A program made the translations under genes and the position numbers. 64,000 bases of DNA from an uncultured Clostridia bacterium (lineage in GTDB: Bacteria > Bacillota > Clostridia > Christensenellales > Borkfalkiaceae), in NCBI GenBank assembly GCA_947625245.1, contig CANQNO010000001.1:1-64000 (forward strand), read 5' to 3'. The notes beneath the pieces are model-generated. The model searched no databases and was not told where the DNA came from. It saw only the letters and a list, made by a program, of their open reading frames with translations. Shown piece after piece: positions 10,036 to 18,022 of this stretch. How positions within the stretch are numbered: position 1 is the first letter of the stretch; every line of letters starts with the position of its first letter.

Positions 10036-12041
10036 TTTTTAAATCGATTACGTTAAATAATTTCAGACAATATCGCGGCGAAAATACTATAAACTTTTCA
10101 ACTGACCCCGAGCACAACGTTACTGTTGTATTAGGTGTAAACACGAGCGGGAAGACCACTCTTGTCCAGTCTTTTTTATGGTGTTTATATGGGATTTCTT
10201 CGTTCAAAACAAAGGAAATCCTTAATTCGGAACTATCGAATTCATTAACGCCAAATACTGAGGTGAAAGCAACTGTTAAAATCGTGCTTGTCCATGACGG
10301 GAAGGAATATACAATAGAGCGCAGTCAGACTTTTACAAAAGATTCTTATGACTCATTGAGGTCTTCTCAGTCGAAGCTTACTATTTGTTATAAAGATGAT
10401 ATTGGCAATACTCAATGGGTTTCAGATTCGGAAAAGGCTAAAACGGAAGTAATAAATAGTATTTTATCAAAAGATTTATCTGACTACTTCTTCTTTGACG
10501 GCGAACGCATCGAAGAGATTAGTGATAAGAAAAACGTTGTGGAAGCTGTTCGTGGATTGATGGGCATAGATATTTTAGGGTCTGCAATTGACCATTTGGA
10601 TCCAAAAACTTCGAGGACTAGTTCCGTTGTCGGAAAATTAAGAAGAGAACTTGACGTTGGAAGCGATTATCGGGGCGCCGAACTTAAAAGAAAGCAGGAA
10701 GCTTTAACTATTAAATTGCAGGGATATGAGTCAAGGTTAGATACCGTTAAAAGCGAAATAGAAACGTTTAAGGCTGAACGTGAAAAGTACCAAAAGTTAT
10801 TATTAGATACTAAAGAGGTTGCCGGCAAGCAAAAAGAAAGATTACAGATAGAAACCAATATAAAAAATTTGGAATCCAACATTGATATTTTTAAGGCGAG
10901 ATTGTTAGATGACTTTAATCGCGAATATTTTGCATTCCTTGCAGTCCCTTTAATAAAAAGGGCATTTGATTGCTTGGCTTCAGCTAAAGAAGATCCTCAG
11001 GGAATACCAATGATGCATTCCGAATCGATTGATTACATATTAAACAGAAAAAGATGTATTTGCGGCTGTGATTTATCCAAAAATCAAGGAGCTGTTGATA
11101 ATATTCTATACGAACGGAAATTATTACCTCCTCATCATATCGGTACAGATATTAATACGCTGAAAACATCAGGATTGCAATATTGCAAACAAGCTGAAGG
11201 AACGAATGACCGTATTATTCAAGATTATAAAGAAATAGTGCGCTTGACAAGAAACTTGGATGAGACGCGTGAGGATTTAGAAAATGTTAGCGAAGAGATA
11301 AAAAAACTTGGTGAAGTCAATGTTAGAAAGATAGAGGATGATTATCAAGCTAATGAAAGACTTTTGGATGGTAAAATTAGTCTTCGTGGAAGCATAGAAA
11401 GAGATATTTCCGAAACAAAACGTCAAATAGATGATTGCGTTCGTGAGTTGAATGGATTAGCAGTTAAAAATGATAAGAATGATTTGATAAGATTAGAAAT
11501 CAAATATGCTGAAGCGGTATACTATTGGTTTAAAGATACCTATGACCAACTTGAGAAAGATGTGCGTGAGCAACTCACTGAAAGCATAAACCGCATCTTT
11601 AAACAGATGTATCACGGCTCTCGAAAGGTTGAAGTTGATTCAAATTATCGTATCAGATTAAAAACCGATATTGGTGAAAAAGAAATAACGACAGATGAAT
11701 CAAAAGGGCTTGAAGCTGTCAAGAACTTCTCATTTATTAGCGGGCTTGTTGATTTGGCGAGAAGGAAAGCGCGGCAGACTGATAATGACGATGTGTCAAT
11801 TTCTACAGAACCTTATCCTATAGTAATGGATGCCCCGTTTTCAAACGTTGACGAAATTCACATAGGAAATATTTCCACAATACTGCCTGAAACCGCAGAA
11901 CAAGTAATTTTAATCGTTATGAAAAAGGACTGGGAATATGCAAGAGAAAAAATGATAGACAAGGTTGGCGCAAGCTATATTATTGAAAAAGTAAATAACT
12001 CTGAAACGTTCTCAAAAATCAGGAGGAATGAAGATGTTTGA
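10032..12041 (+). CDS. DndD-like SMC/Rad50-type ATPase
   Basis: 669 aa, the usual DndD length. The N-terminus has the SMC/RecF start ITLNNFRQYRGENTINF and Walker A GVNTSGKTT (about residues 36-44). A coiled coil spans about 190-290 and 400-480 and carries a zinc-hook-like CICGC near 342. The C-terminal ABC half has Walker B PIVMDAPFSNVD near 598-609. In Dnd systems DndD supplies ATPase/nicking functions to sulfur insertion. Its presence in a cluster whose other modification genes look Ssp-type is unusual. It starts within the stop of the 58-aa gene and overlaps the next gene slightly. Confidence 0.8.
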   Translation: MIFKSITLNNFRQYRGENTINFSTDPEHNVTVVLGVNTSGKTTLVQSFLWCLYGISSFKTKEILNSELSNSLTPNTEVKATVKIVLVHDGKEYTIERSQTFTKDSYDSLRSSQSKLTICYKDDIGNTQWVSDSEKAKTEVINSILSKDLSDYFFFDGERIEEISDKKNVVEAVRGLMGIDILGSAIDHLDPKTSRTSSVVGKLRRELDVGSDYRGAELKRKQEALTIKLQGYESRLDTVKSEIETFKAEREKYQKLLLDTKEVAGKQKERLQIETNIKNLESNIDIFKARLLDDFNREYFAFLAVPLIKRAFDCLASAKEDPQGIPMMHSESIDYILNRKRCICGCDLSKNQGAVDNILYERKLLPPHHIGTDINTLKTSGLQYCKQAEGTNDRIIQDYKEIVRLTRNLDETREDLENVSEEIKKLGEVNVRKIEDDYQANERLLDGKISLRGSIERDISETKRQIDDCVRELNGLAVKNDKNDLIRLEIKYAEAVYYWFKDTYDQLEKDVREQLTESINRIFKQMYHGSRKVEVDSNYRIRLKTDIGEKEITTDESKGLEAVKNFSFISGLVDLARRKARQTDNDDVSISTEPYPIVMDAPFSNVDEIHIGNISTILPETAEQVILIVMKKDWEYAREKMIDKVGASYIIEKVNNSETFSKIRRNEDV

Positions 12042-12531
12042 TAATGACATTAAAATTACAGGTAAGCATGCTGGTTTTTTAAAGTTCCTTGCCAAAAAAA
12101 GTACCGAATTAAAAAAGGACGCAAAATCGGCAGAAATATTTAAGCGTTATATTGACGTATATATGGCAGGAATAATAGTCGGTGCTGTAAAGAACAGGAA
12201 ATCCGATGTTGACAATTCAATTGACGATTCGGCAAATATATTGGCATCAGCTGTAATAGGCGAACAGAATAGATTAAAGTTTTTGTATCGCTTGGTATTG
12301 CTGACAGACAACCCTTCCTCTACATCTGTTGAAGATAGAATTGATAATGCCTTTAGATATGACGGGGATGCGGCTAAAGTAAAAGAAGGAATGGCTATAT
12401 TAAATTCCTATGCAAGGGGCGGCATCGAATGGCTATACGAAAAATTTAATGACGGTGTAACTACTCAGGAAGATTACTATAGAATTGTATATGAACTGAC
12501 GAAGGAATACAGCGAAGATTATTATTGCTGA
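12034..12531 (+). CDS. Unrecognised 165-aa protein of the phosphorothioation operon
   Basis: Start chosen at ATG 12034, 7 nt after AGGAGG (12021-12026); the ATG at 12028 is only 1 nt from that RBS. The start overlaps the DndD-like gene by 8 nt. The protein is all-helical in appearance, beginning MFDNDIKITGKHAGFLKFLAK, with a central FKRYIDVYMAGIIVGAVKNRK. It sits where dndE follows dndD in classic Dnd operons, but it is longer than the roughly 110-120 aa of DndE and I see no convincing DndE signature. It ends ...DYYC just before the truncated DGQHR gene in the same frame. Confidence 0.7.
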   Translation: MFDNDIKITGKHAGFLKFLAKKSTELKKDAKSAEIFKRYIDVYMAGIIVGAVKNRKSDVDNSIDDSANILASAVIGEQNRLKFLYRLVLLTDNPSSTSVEDRIDNAFRYDGDAAKVKEGMAILNSYARGGIEWLYEKFNDGVTTQEDYYRIVYELTKEYSEDYYC

Positions 12532-13383
12532 ACTGAATTAGGACATAAAAATACCCCCATCGGCATGCAAAGAACAAGGCGTTTGTTCAGCACGTTGAAT
12601 AGATATGCTAAACCCGTAAGTTTAAATGATATTATAGCTCTTGACGAAGATGACATCGTTGCGATTGTTACTAGACATTTAATAGAAAATTGTGAACTAT
12701 TTAAAGAAAAAAGGCTTAATAATCATAAGCAGAAAGCAATACCTGAAAAAGATAAAACCGCTTTCACCAACATTATATCATTATATGAATGCAATACAGA
12801 GCTACTTAAATATTTCATTAAAGATAAAGAAGTATTGATAGATAGTAAATTATTAAAGGGGAAACGGAAAATTGAAGAATATTGCAGAAAAAGACCCCCG
12901 GAAGAAGATATTGCAAAATTTATAGATTTTGTTGATAATTATTGGGCAAGCTTTTCTAGTAAAATTACTCCCATCAAGGAATATTTATTAAAAGACGTAG
13001 ACGAAGCCCCCGTATCAAGTTTCAGAAATAAGGAAGGCGGCAATCTAATATTTCGTCCAATAGGGCAAAGACCATTTGTGCTGTGTGCATTAAGTTTATA
13101 TGAAATAAATAAAGATTTCGAACAAGTAATGGCTAAAATGGATTTAGTAAATTATGATTTGACTAATAAAGTATGGAAGTTTATTGCATGGAACCCTATA
13201 AGCAAGAAAATGATTGCTTCATCTAATGGGAAACTTATAGAATTGATGCTAAAATATTTTGTTGGAGTAGAACTAAGTTCCAAAGATTATGGTGCTATGA
13301 TAAATTCATATATAGAAATGAAAGGCGACGAAGAATTGACCCCTCAAAAAGCGCAAGAGGAATTAATTAAATATAGAATTTAA
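12532..13383 (+). pseudogene. 5'-truncated DGQHR-domain (DndB-like) protein
   Basis: The open frame starts right after the TGA at 12529-12531, and the first ATG (12565) has no RBS at a usable distance (AGGAC lies 20 nt away). From there the product (272 aa) matches the C-terminal part of DGQHR/DndB-type proteins as I know them: RTRRLFSTLNRYAKPV, IIALDEDDIVAIVTR, then NLIFRPIGQRPFVLCAL and VWKFIAWNP. The N-terminal part that carries the DGQHR motif itself, roughly 100 residues or more, is missing. The simplest reading is a deletion that fused the remnant to the end of the previous gene. DndB-type proteins repress dnd operons, so its loss could leave the operon deregulated. Translation by reinitiation from 12565 remains possible. 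Confidence 0.55.
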
Positions 13384-13466
13384 AATGAACAATCAGCAAA
13401 ATAAAACTTTATCGCATAATGAATAGGTATTATAATTTTGCTAGGCAGAGAAATATAACAGCTAGT

Positions 13467-13528
13467 TCTTTACTTTTCGCAGATTTAACAGCGAAAATCT
13501 TTACTTTTTGTGAGTGGTATGCTATAAT
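13467..13528 (+). promoter_or_regulatory. Promoter and putative operator of the Fic gene
   Basis: TTTACT (13500-13505), 17-bp spacer, TATAAT (13523-13528). Two direct copies of TCTTTACTTTT (13467 and 13498, 31 bp apart) surround an inverted repeat TTTTCGC (13474-13480)/GCGAAAA (13491-13497). The second copy overlaps the -35 box. The XRE-type N-terminus of the Fic protein is a natural candidate for binding here (autoregulation, inference). Nothing else is seen in 13384-13466. Confidence 0.6.
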
Positions 13529-13552
13529 AAGTAAAGATTTGAGAGGTGAGAT

Positions 13553-14464
13553 ATGATTTCTTATGCGGGGCTTTCGGAAATTTTAAAGAAAAACGGACTG
13601 AAAAAGTCCGATTTGACGGCGAAAGCCGGCATATCTTCGCGCACGATTGCCAAGATTTCAAAGGGCGAAAAGATTGCCGACAACGTCATTAAACGGCTAT
13701 GCGAATTTTTCGGCTGTAACAGCGAGGATATTTGCCGCGAGATAAGCGACAATCCCGTTTTGCAGGTGTTGCGCGACGAAAAAAGTGCGAAAATAAGCGG
13801 TGGGCTGTATTATGAAACACAAATCCGCCTGACGTACAATTCCAACCGCATTGAAGGCAGCCGCCTTTCCGAGGACCAAACCCGCCTGATATTCGAGACA
13901 AATACGATAGGCGCAGAGGAAGGCGTACCCGTGGACGACATCATCGAAACCGCCAACCACTTTCGTGCGGTTGACTATGTCATAGACTGCGCCGAACAGC
14001 CCCTCACCGAATACATCATCAAAACTCTGCATAAAATCTTGAAGACGGGCACAAAAGATTCATATCTCGCCTGGTTTAACGTCGGCGAATACAAGAAAAG
14101 AGCCAACGTGGTAGGCGGAATTGAAACGGTTGCGCCGTCCAAAGTCGCAGAAAAAATGAAGGAGCTATTGCAAAAATATAACAGCAAAACGGAAATAAAA
14201 ATCGAGGACATAGTTGAATTTCACTATAAATTTGAGCGCATCCACCCCTTCCAGGACGGAAACGGTAGGGTGGGCAGACTGATATGCTTTAAGGAGTGTT
14301 TGCGACATAATATAATCCCATTCATTATTGAGGACCGCAAGAAAATGTTTTACTATCGCGGCTTGCGTGAATGGGAAAACGAAAGAGTTTATTTGATTGA
14401 CACCTGTCTCGACGGGCAGGACACCTACAAGGCGTTGTTGAGATATTTTGGGGCAGTTGAATGA
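13553..14464 (+). CDS. Fic-domain protein with XRE-type HTH N-terminus
   Basis: 303 aa. Residues 1-65 form a Cro/C1-type HTH (LKKSDLTAKAGISSRTIAKIS). The Fic core motif HPFQDGNGRVGR at about 230-241 is complete, including the catalytic His, so AMP transfer to a target hydroxyl should be possible. SNRIEG near residues 96-101 fits the inhibitory helix motif (S/T)xxxE(G/N), placing it among Fic proteins with the inhibitor helix N-terminal to the Fic core. RBS GAGGTGAG precedes ATG 13553. It has its own promoter, and its base composition is between that of the AT-rich operon and the host genes. Such proteins often act as self-regulated toxins or stress regulators. Confidence 0.88.
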   Translation: MISYAGLSEILKKNGLKKSDLTAKAGISSRTIAKISKGEKIADNVIKRLCEFFGCNSEDICREISDNPVLQVLRDEKSAKISGGLYYETQIRLTYNSNRIEGSRLSEDQTRLIFETNTIGAEEGVPVDDIIETANHFRAVDYVIDCAEQPLTEYIIKTLHKILKTGTKDSYLAWFNVGEYKKRANVVGGIETVAPSKVAEKMKELLQKYNSKTEIKIEDIVEFHYKFERIHPFQDGNGRVGRLICFKECLRHNIIPFIIEDRKKMFYYRGLREWENERVYLIDTCLDGQDTYKALLRYFGAVE

Positions 14465-14689
14465 CCAATTGAAAGCAGTGCCGCCAGTTTGCAAGCGGTT
14501 CTGCCTTTGGTAAATGTATAATTTTATGTGAAAATGATTGGGAAATTTTGGGAAGGCGGAAATTTTGCAGAAAACGGGAACAAGCGGAAACGCCTTGTTT
14601 TAATTATTTTAATGATTTTTTACCTTAGAATGCCTTGTTTTAGATGCTTTTCAAATACTCAAAAATGACCGAAAATCAGGGCGATTTGC
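14465..14689. other. Intergenic AT-rich stretch before the tRNA-Leu fragment
   Basis: No gene seen. The 10-mer CCTTGTTTTA occurs twice (14592 and 14632, 40 bp apart). Such arm-like direct repeats next to a tRNA 3' end are what recombinase arm sites can look like, but this is only suggestive. Confidence 0.3.
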
Positions 14690-14744
14690 CTTAAAATCCC
14701 TCGGTGGCAACACCGTATCGGTTCAAGTCCGATCAGAAGCACCA
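14690..14744 (+). repeat. 3' fragment of a tRNA-Leu gene (probable att site)
   Basis: From the anticodon loop (CTTAAAA, anticodon TAA) onward this is a clean tRNA-Leu 3' half: variable-arm hairpin CGGTG-GCAA-CACCG, T-arm ATCGG-TTCAAGT-CCGAT, 3' acceptor strand CAGAAGC, discriminator A and encoded CCA (14742-14744). The 5' half does not pair: the sequence before the anticodon loop cannot form the anticodon stem, and no D-arm is present. A lone 3' half is the usual scar of site-specific integration into a tRNA gene. In that case the intact tRNA-Leu would lie to the left of the window, on the + strand, and the phosphorothioation island would be inside the element. No integrase is in the window. 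Confidence 0.7.
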
Positions 14745-15020
14745 AGAGGACGGTTTTTTAACCGTCCTTTGTGCTTTAAGGGAGGACTTGAACAGGACGC
14801 GCGAGCCCAACGGGCGATGCTCTCGCGCAGGCGAGATCAGAAGCACCAAGAGGACGGTTTTTTAACCGTCCTTTGTGCTTTAAGGGAGGACTTGAACAGG
14901 ACGCGCGAGCCCAACGGGCGATGCTCTCGCGCAGGCGAGATCAGAAGCACCAAGAGGACGGTTTTTTAACCGTCCTTTGTGCTTTAAGGGAGGACTTGAA
15001 CAGGACGCGCGAGCTCAACG
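14731..15020. repeat. 104-bp tandem repeat array with hairpins, almost 3 copies
   Basis: Copies begin at 14731, 14835 and 14939 (exact period 104 bp). The first two are identical by eye; the third diverges after about 15014. Each unit starts with the last 14 nt of the tRNA-Leu (GATCAGAAGCACCA). A hairpin GGACGGTT-TTTT-AACCGTCC with a T tail follows, whose arms extend toward the flanking AGCAC/GTGCT. Next comes GGACTTGAAC, the reverse complement of a tRNA T-loop consensus, and a second hairpin, GCGCGAG...CTCGCGC. ORFs called through the array are repeat translations, not genes. Confidence 0.85.
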
Positions 15021-15141
15021 GCAAACACTCGAACTGCACTTCAAAAACGCATTTTTCGCTCAGCGGTCATAATTTGGTTTTTTATGAAGATCAGTCACAG
15101 TACCATTTCGCTACAATGATTATAAAAAATAATTTACGCTC

Positions 15142-15170
15142 TTGCTTTTTTCGACAAATATTGCTATAAT
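15142..15170 (+). promoter_or_regulatory. Promoter of the AIPR gene
   Basis: TTGCTT (15142-15147), 17 bp, TATAAT (15165-15170). ATG 15190 follows AAAAAGG. Hexamers and spacer length equal those of the promoter at 203-231. Confidence 0.7.
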
Positions 15171-15189
15171 TTAGTAAAAAGGTATAATT

Positions 15190-17028
15190 ATGGATAAAAA
15201 TGCACATTACGAAACAATTAATAGCAAAATTAAGTCATTAAAAGAACTTTATCCGAGCTTACGGAGAGAATCCGATGATCATATTTTTACGGTGCTATGT
15301 GTTAAGTCAAATTTCTATAAAAATCCGTCCCTAACTTTCACCGATAACGATATTGAGAATATTCTTGTTGATTCCGTTAAAGATGGCGGGGTTGACGCAC
15401 TTTTGGCTGATCCTAATTCTGAAACCAACAATATGATTATCTGCCAATCAAAGTATTATCAAACGATCACTTTTGATGCAGTGCGGGATGCCGTTGCAAA
15501 AATGATCTTGTTTTACAAGAGCATGAAACGCGGGGAATATGAATCGGTCAATACGAAAGTTCAAAGAACATTTTTGTCTTTGGATGCGGAAGTGGGCGAT
15601 GAATCGAAAGTTTGTTTTGTGTTCTATACTAGTGCCCCTAAAAGTGGAATACGTGAAGATCGTATTCAAAAACTATTGCAAGAACATGGGTTAGACACCA
15701 TAAACTATGAGATTCAATTATATTTTGCAGACGATATTGTTGACGAAATAAGGGAATCAGAATCCCGCAGACCTACCGTTGAAAGCGGTAAAATTTCAAT
15801 AGATAAGGCTAATAATTACCTGGAATATGCAGACGATGCAGTTATAGTTAATGTGTCTGCCTTTTCGATAAAAGAGTTATATGCTCGTCATAGCACAAAC
15901 CTTTTGTCGCGTAATCTTAGATACTTCGTAAAGAAACGTGATATTGATACCTCTATAAATGAGACTATCAGCAGATCTCCCGAAACATTTTGGTTTAAGA
16001 ATAACGGATTAACTGTCATCTGCGATGACTTCTTAATTAGCGGTAAGGAGGTAAAATTAAAGAACTTTTCGATAGTCAATGGCGGTCAAACAACGAATTT
16101 GTTGCATAAAAGCAAGGAAATCAATAAAGAACATGATTTTTATTTGCCTTGCAAGATTATTCGTACTGTTGGCGAAACTGAAGATGAAAAGAATTTATTT
16201 AGTTTAGAAATAGCCAAAGCCACCAACTCTCAAAAGGCTATCAAACAAATTGACTTGAAGGCAAATGCTCCCGAACAAATCAGATTCGGGAATGCAATGA
16301 GAAATGTTGGAGTTTTCTATCAAACGAAACGTGGCGAAGTTATTCCTAAGGACTACAAAGAAGATTATAAAAATACCGATTTAGTGGAAGTTGGTAAACT
16401 GTGTTTGGCTGGATTATTTCAACTTCCCGGATCAAGCAGATCAAAACCTTCTACTCTCTATTTGGAAAAATATTACAATCAAGTTTTTAACGAAGATCAA
16501 ACGAAAGTCTGTCTTTTAGTAAGGGAGCTTTTGTATATTGATACGTATTACAAACAAACTTTCATTCAAAAATTTGATAAAGCGCAGGAAGAATCTCCTT
16601 TTGCTGCGGAGATCATTCCATTCGCACACAATGCCCGCACTATTTGTATAGCGTTTGTGGCATTTGCCGCAAGATTTTATAACAAAAATATAAAGACATC
16701 AGATTTAAAAATTCTTTTTGAGCATGTCAATAAGGAAAAAGCTTACGATGATTATTATTATGATATATTCAAAGAGATAAACGGCGTTGCTCCGCTATTT
16801 CCCAAAAAGCTCTTTGAATGTAACAAGGATAAATATGATGAAGTATTGTATAAATTGTTTGAAGCCATTATCTTATCTGGAAGGCGCTATTACAGCATTA
16901 GAAAAGAAACGGATAGTACTTTAAATGAATCTAATTTCTTAAAACTGGATCGTAACTACTATGCAATTTTGAAATCTGATTGGTATAATATTGAGGACAA
17001 GATTACAAATATTTTTAAGTCAATTTAA
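15190..17028 (+). CDS. AIPR-family abortive infection protein with QxK nuclease-like N-terminus
   Basis: 612 aa. The middle part has the AIPR hallmarks FWFKNNGLTVIC near residue 265 and VNGGQTT near 296, a family linked to abortive phage infection. Residues 60-90 (DGGVDALL, then IICQSKYY) give the D69...Q86-x-K88 pattern of Mrr-like PD-(D/E)xK nucleases, so the N-terminus is probably a DNase domain. The gene is AT-rich like the phosphorothioation operon, stands alone between the tandem repeats and a terminator, and has its own promoter. Likely a second, independent defence gene at the same hotspot. No membrane segments. Confidence 0.85.
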   Translation: MDKNAHYETINSKIKSLKELYPSLRRESDDHIFTVLCVKSNFYKNPSLTFTDNDIENILVDSVKDGGVDALLADPNSETNNMIICQSKYYQTITFDAVRDAVAKMILFYKSMKRGEYESVNTKVQRTFLSLDAEVGDESKVCFVFYTSAPKSGIREDRIQKLLQEHGLDTINYEIQLYFADDIVDEIRESESRRPTVESGKISIDKANNYLEYADDAVIVNVSAFSIKELYARHSTNLLSRNLRYFVKKRDIDTSINETISRSPETFWFKNNGLTVICDDFLISGKEVKLKNFSIVNGGQTTNLLHKSKEINKEHDFYLPCKIIRTVGETEDEKNLFSLEIAKATNSQKAIKQIDLKANAPEQIRFGNAMRNVGVFYQTKRGEVIPKDYKEDYKNTDLVEVGKLCLAGLFQLPGSSRSKPSTLYLEKYYNQVFNEDQTKVCLLVRELLYIDTYYKQTFIQKFDKAQEESPFAAEIIPFAHNARTICIAFVAFAARFYNKNIKTSDLKILFEHVNKEKAYDDYYYDIFKEINGVAPLFPKKLFECNKDKYDEVLYKLFEAIILSGRRYYSIRKETDSTLNESNFLKLDRNYYAILKSDWYNIEDKITNIFKSI

Positions 17029-17035
17029 TGAGGAC

Positions 17036-17092
17036 ATGATGCAAAAGAAAGTGATTGAGCTATATAAGGGATTTGAGAAATTGCGCAAGTAA
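17036..17092 (+). pseudogene. 18-codon remnant after the AIPR gene
   Basis: ATG-ATG at 17036 follows AGGAC and opens an 18-codon frame (MMQKKVIELYKGFEKLRK) ending at TAA 17090-17092. The initiation region looks real, but the product is too short for a known protein, so this may be the start of a gene removed when the island was trimmed. The rest to 17199 shows nothing. Confidence 0.35.
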
Positions 17093-17199
17093 GAGGTATA
17101 GCTTTAAAAATTTGATTTGCGATTACGCTTAGATTAAATTATAAGAGCTATTCATATGAGTAGGCAACACTTTGCAAAAAAATGATAAATCATGGGCAG

Positions 17200-17233
17200 A
17201 CCCAAACCGCACTTCGGTTTGGGTGTTTTATTT
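17200..17233 (+). terminator. Rho-independent terminator at the end of the AT-rich region
   Basis: ACCCAAACCG (17200-17209), loop CACTT, CGGTTTGGGT (17215-17224), then GTTTTATTT. It closes the AIPR transcription unit. 17234-17354 is AT-rich without visible features. Confidence 0.85.
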
Positions 17234-17353
17234 CAAAAAACAACGGCTAAATCGTTTTTTATAAACGGTAAGTGCTTTTAAAAAGGTAATAATTCTAAGG
17301 GTAATTTAAAAATTGCTTTTATTTACTGTAAATAATACTAGTAGTAGGAAAGT

Positions 17354-17397
17354 GCAAAACAAAAACGCCGGCGGAAAACTAAAATCCCGTCGGCGTA
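17354..17397 (-). terminator. Terminator of the 17431-17865 gene
   Basis: ACGCCGGCGG / CCGTCGGCGT (17364-17397) with one mismatch, followed on the minus strand by TTTTGTTTTG. Confidence 0.75.
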
Positions 17398-17430
17398 TTA
17401 TAATGGCGTATTATAATAAAGCGGTTGTCC

Positions 17431-17865
17431 TCACAAATACACGCGTATTTCTTTGAGCTGGCGCTCCTGCAACTCAATTAGTTTCTTTGCAAAATCCTGC
17501 GCGCGCCCGTCCGCGGCTCCGTATTGGTTGAGATATTTGTTCAAAGACTTCACTCCCATATTGCAGCCGTCGGTGATAAGGTCGGCAACCGTTTGGTCGG
17601 TCTCGTTCATTGCCACGCTAAGGTTGGTTTTTATCCATGCCATGCCCTTTGCAACGGGGTTGGGGTCTTTTCCCTCGTCGTTATAGGTATGCAGCAAGCC
17701 CTGAATTTCGTTTTGCAGCTGTGCGTATTCCCTTTGGTACCCGTCCAAAAGGCCGCAAAATTCCCTGCTTTTAACTTTGTCTTTTACTTCGTCTATCGCC
17801 GAAATCCCCATCTGTATTCCCGCGTCGCATTCCCGCAAAAGTTCTATGGTGTCGTGCTCTATCAT
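17431..17865 (-). CDS. Small all-helical protein, paralogue of the 49811 gene
   Basis: 144 aa from ATG 17865, chosen because GGAGGA lies 6 nt upstream; the longer ORF start (17892) has no such site. The protein is helical and begins IEHDTIELLRECDAGIQMG. The part GMAWIKTNLSVAMNETDQTVADLITDG aligns by eye with AIMWMGIKMNASSDNSASHIAEMMIKG of the 49811-50305 product, and both end in a helix closing with ..YL. The pattern resembles ferritin-like four-helix proteins of the DUF2383 type without clear metal ligands. Cytoplasmic; function unknown. Confidence 0.75.
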   Translation of the reverse strand: MIEHDTIELLRECDAGIQMGISAIDEVKDKVKSREFCGLLDGYQREYAQLQNEIQGLLHTYNDEGKDPNPVAKGMAWIKTNLSVAMNETDQTVADLITDGCNMGVKSLNKYLNQYGAADGRAQDFAKKLIELQERQLKEIRVYL

Positions 17866-17959
17866 AGTTTCCTCCAATCGGAGTATGCGCAAAATCCTTT
17901 AATTTACTCCGTATCCAAACGCTTTTGCCGTTTCCACCGTGAAAATTTGCAAAAGATAA

Positions 17960-17988
17960 TTTACTTTTTTAAATTAATGTTTTATAAT
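17960..17988 (+). promoter_or_regulatory. Promoter of the hybrid histidine kinase gene
   Basis: TTTACT (17960-17965), 17 bp, TATAAT (17983-17988); ATG 18023 follows GGGGAGG. Confidence 0.7.
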
Positions 17989-18022
17989 ATATTGCATAGG
18001 GAATACGTCGGGGAGGAAAAGC

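Noticed and set aside
12529..12531. UGA readthrough or selenocysteine joining the 165-aa protein and the DGQHR remnant
   Set aside because: TGA is an ordinary stop elsewhere in the window, no recoding element is visible, and the missing DGQHR part is better explained by deletion.
14649..14744. Complete tRNA-Leu gene using GCTTTTC upstream as acceptor 5' strand
   Set aside because: Six of seven acceptor positions could pair, but there is no D-arm and no anticodon stem 5' strand, so only the 3' half is tRNA-derived.
14731..15020. CRISPR array
   Set aside because: Repeats are directly contiguous at 104 bp with no unique spacers and no cas genes nearby.
14769..15169. ORFs beginning MCFKGGLEQD in two successive copies
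   Set aside because: They are translations through the 104-bp tandem repeat; they have no RBS and are spanned by terminator-like hairpins and tRNA-derived sequence.
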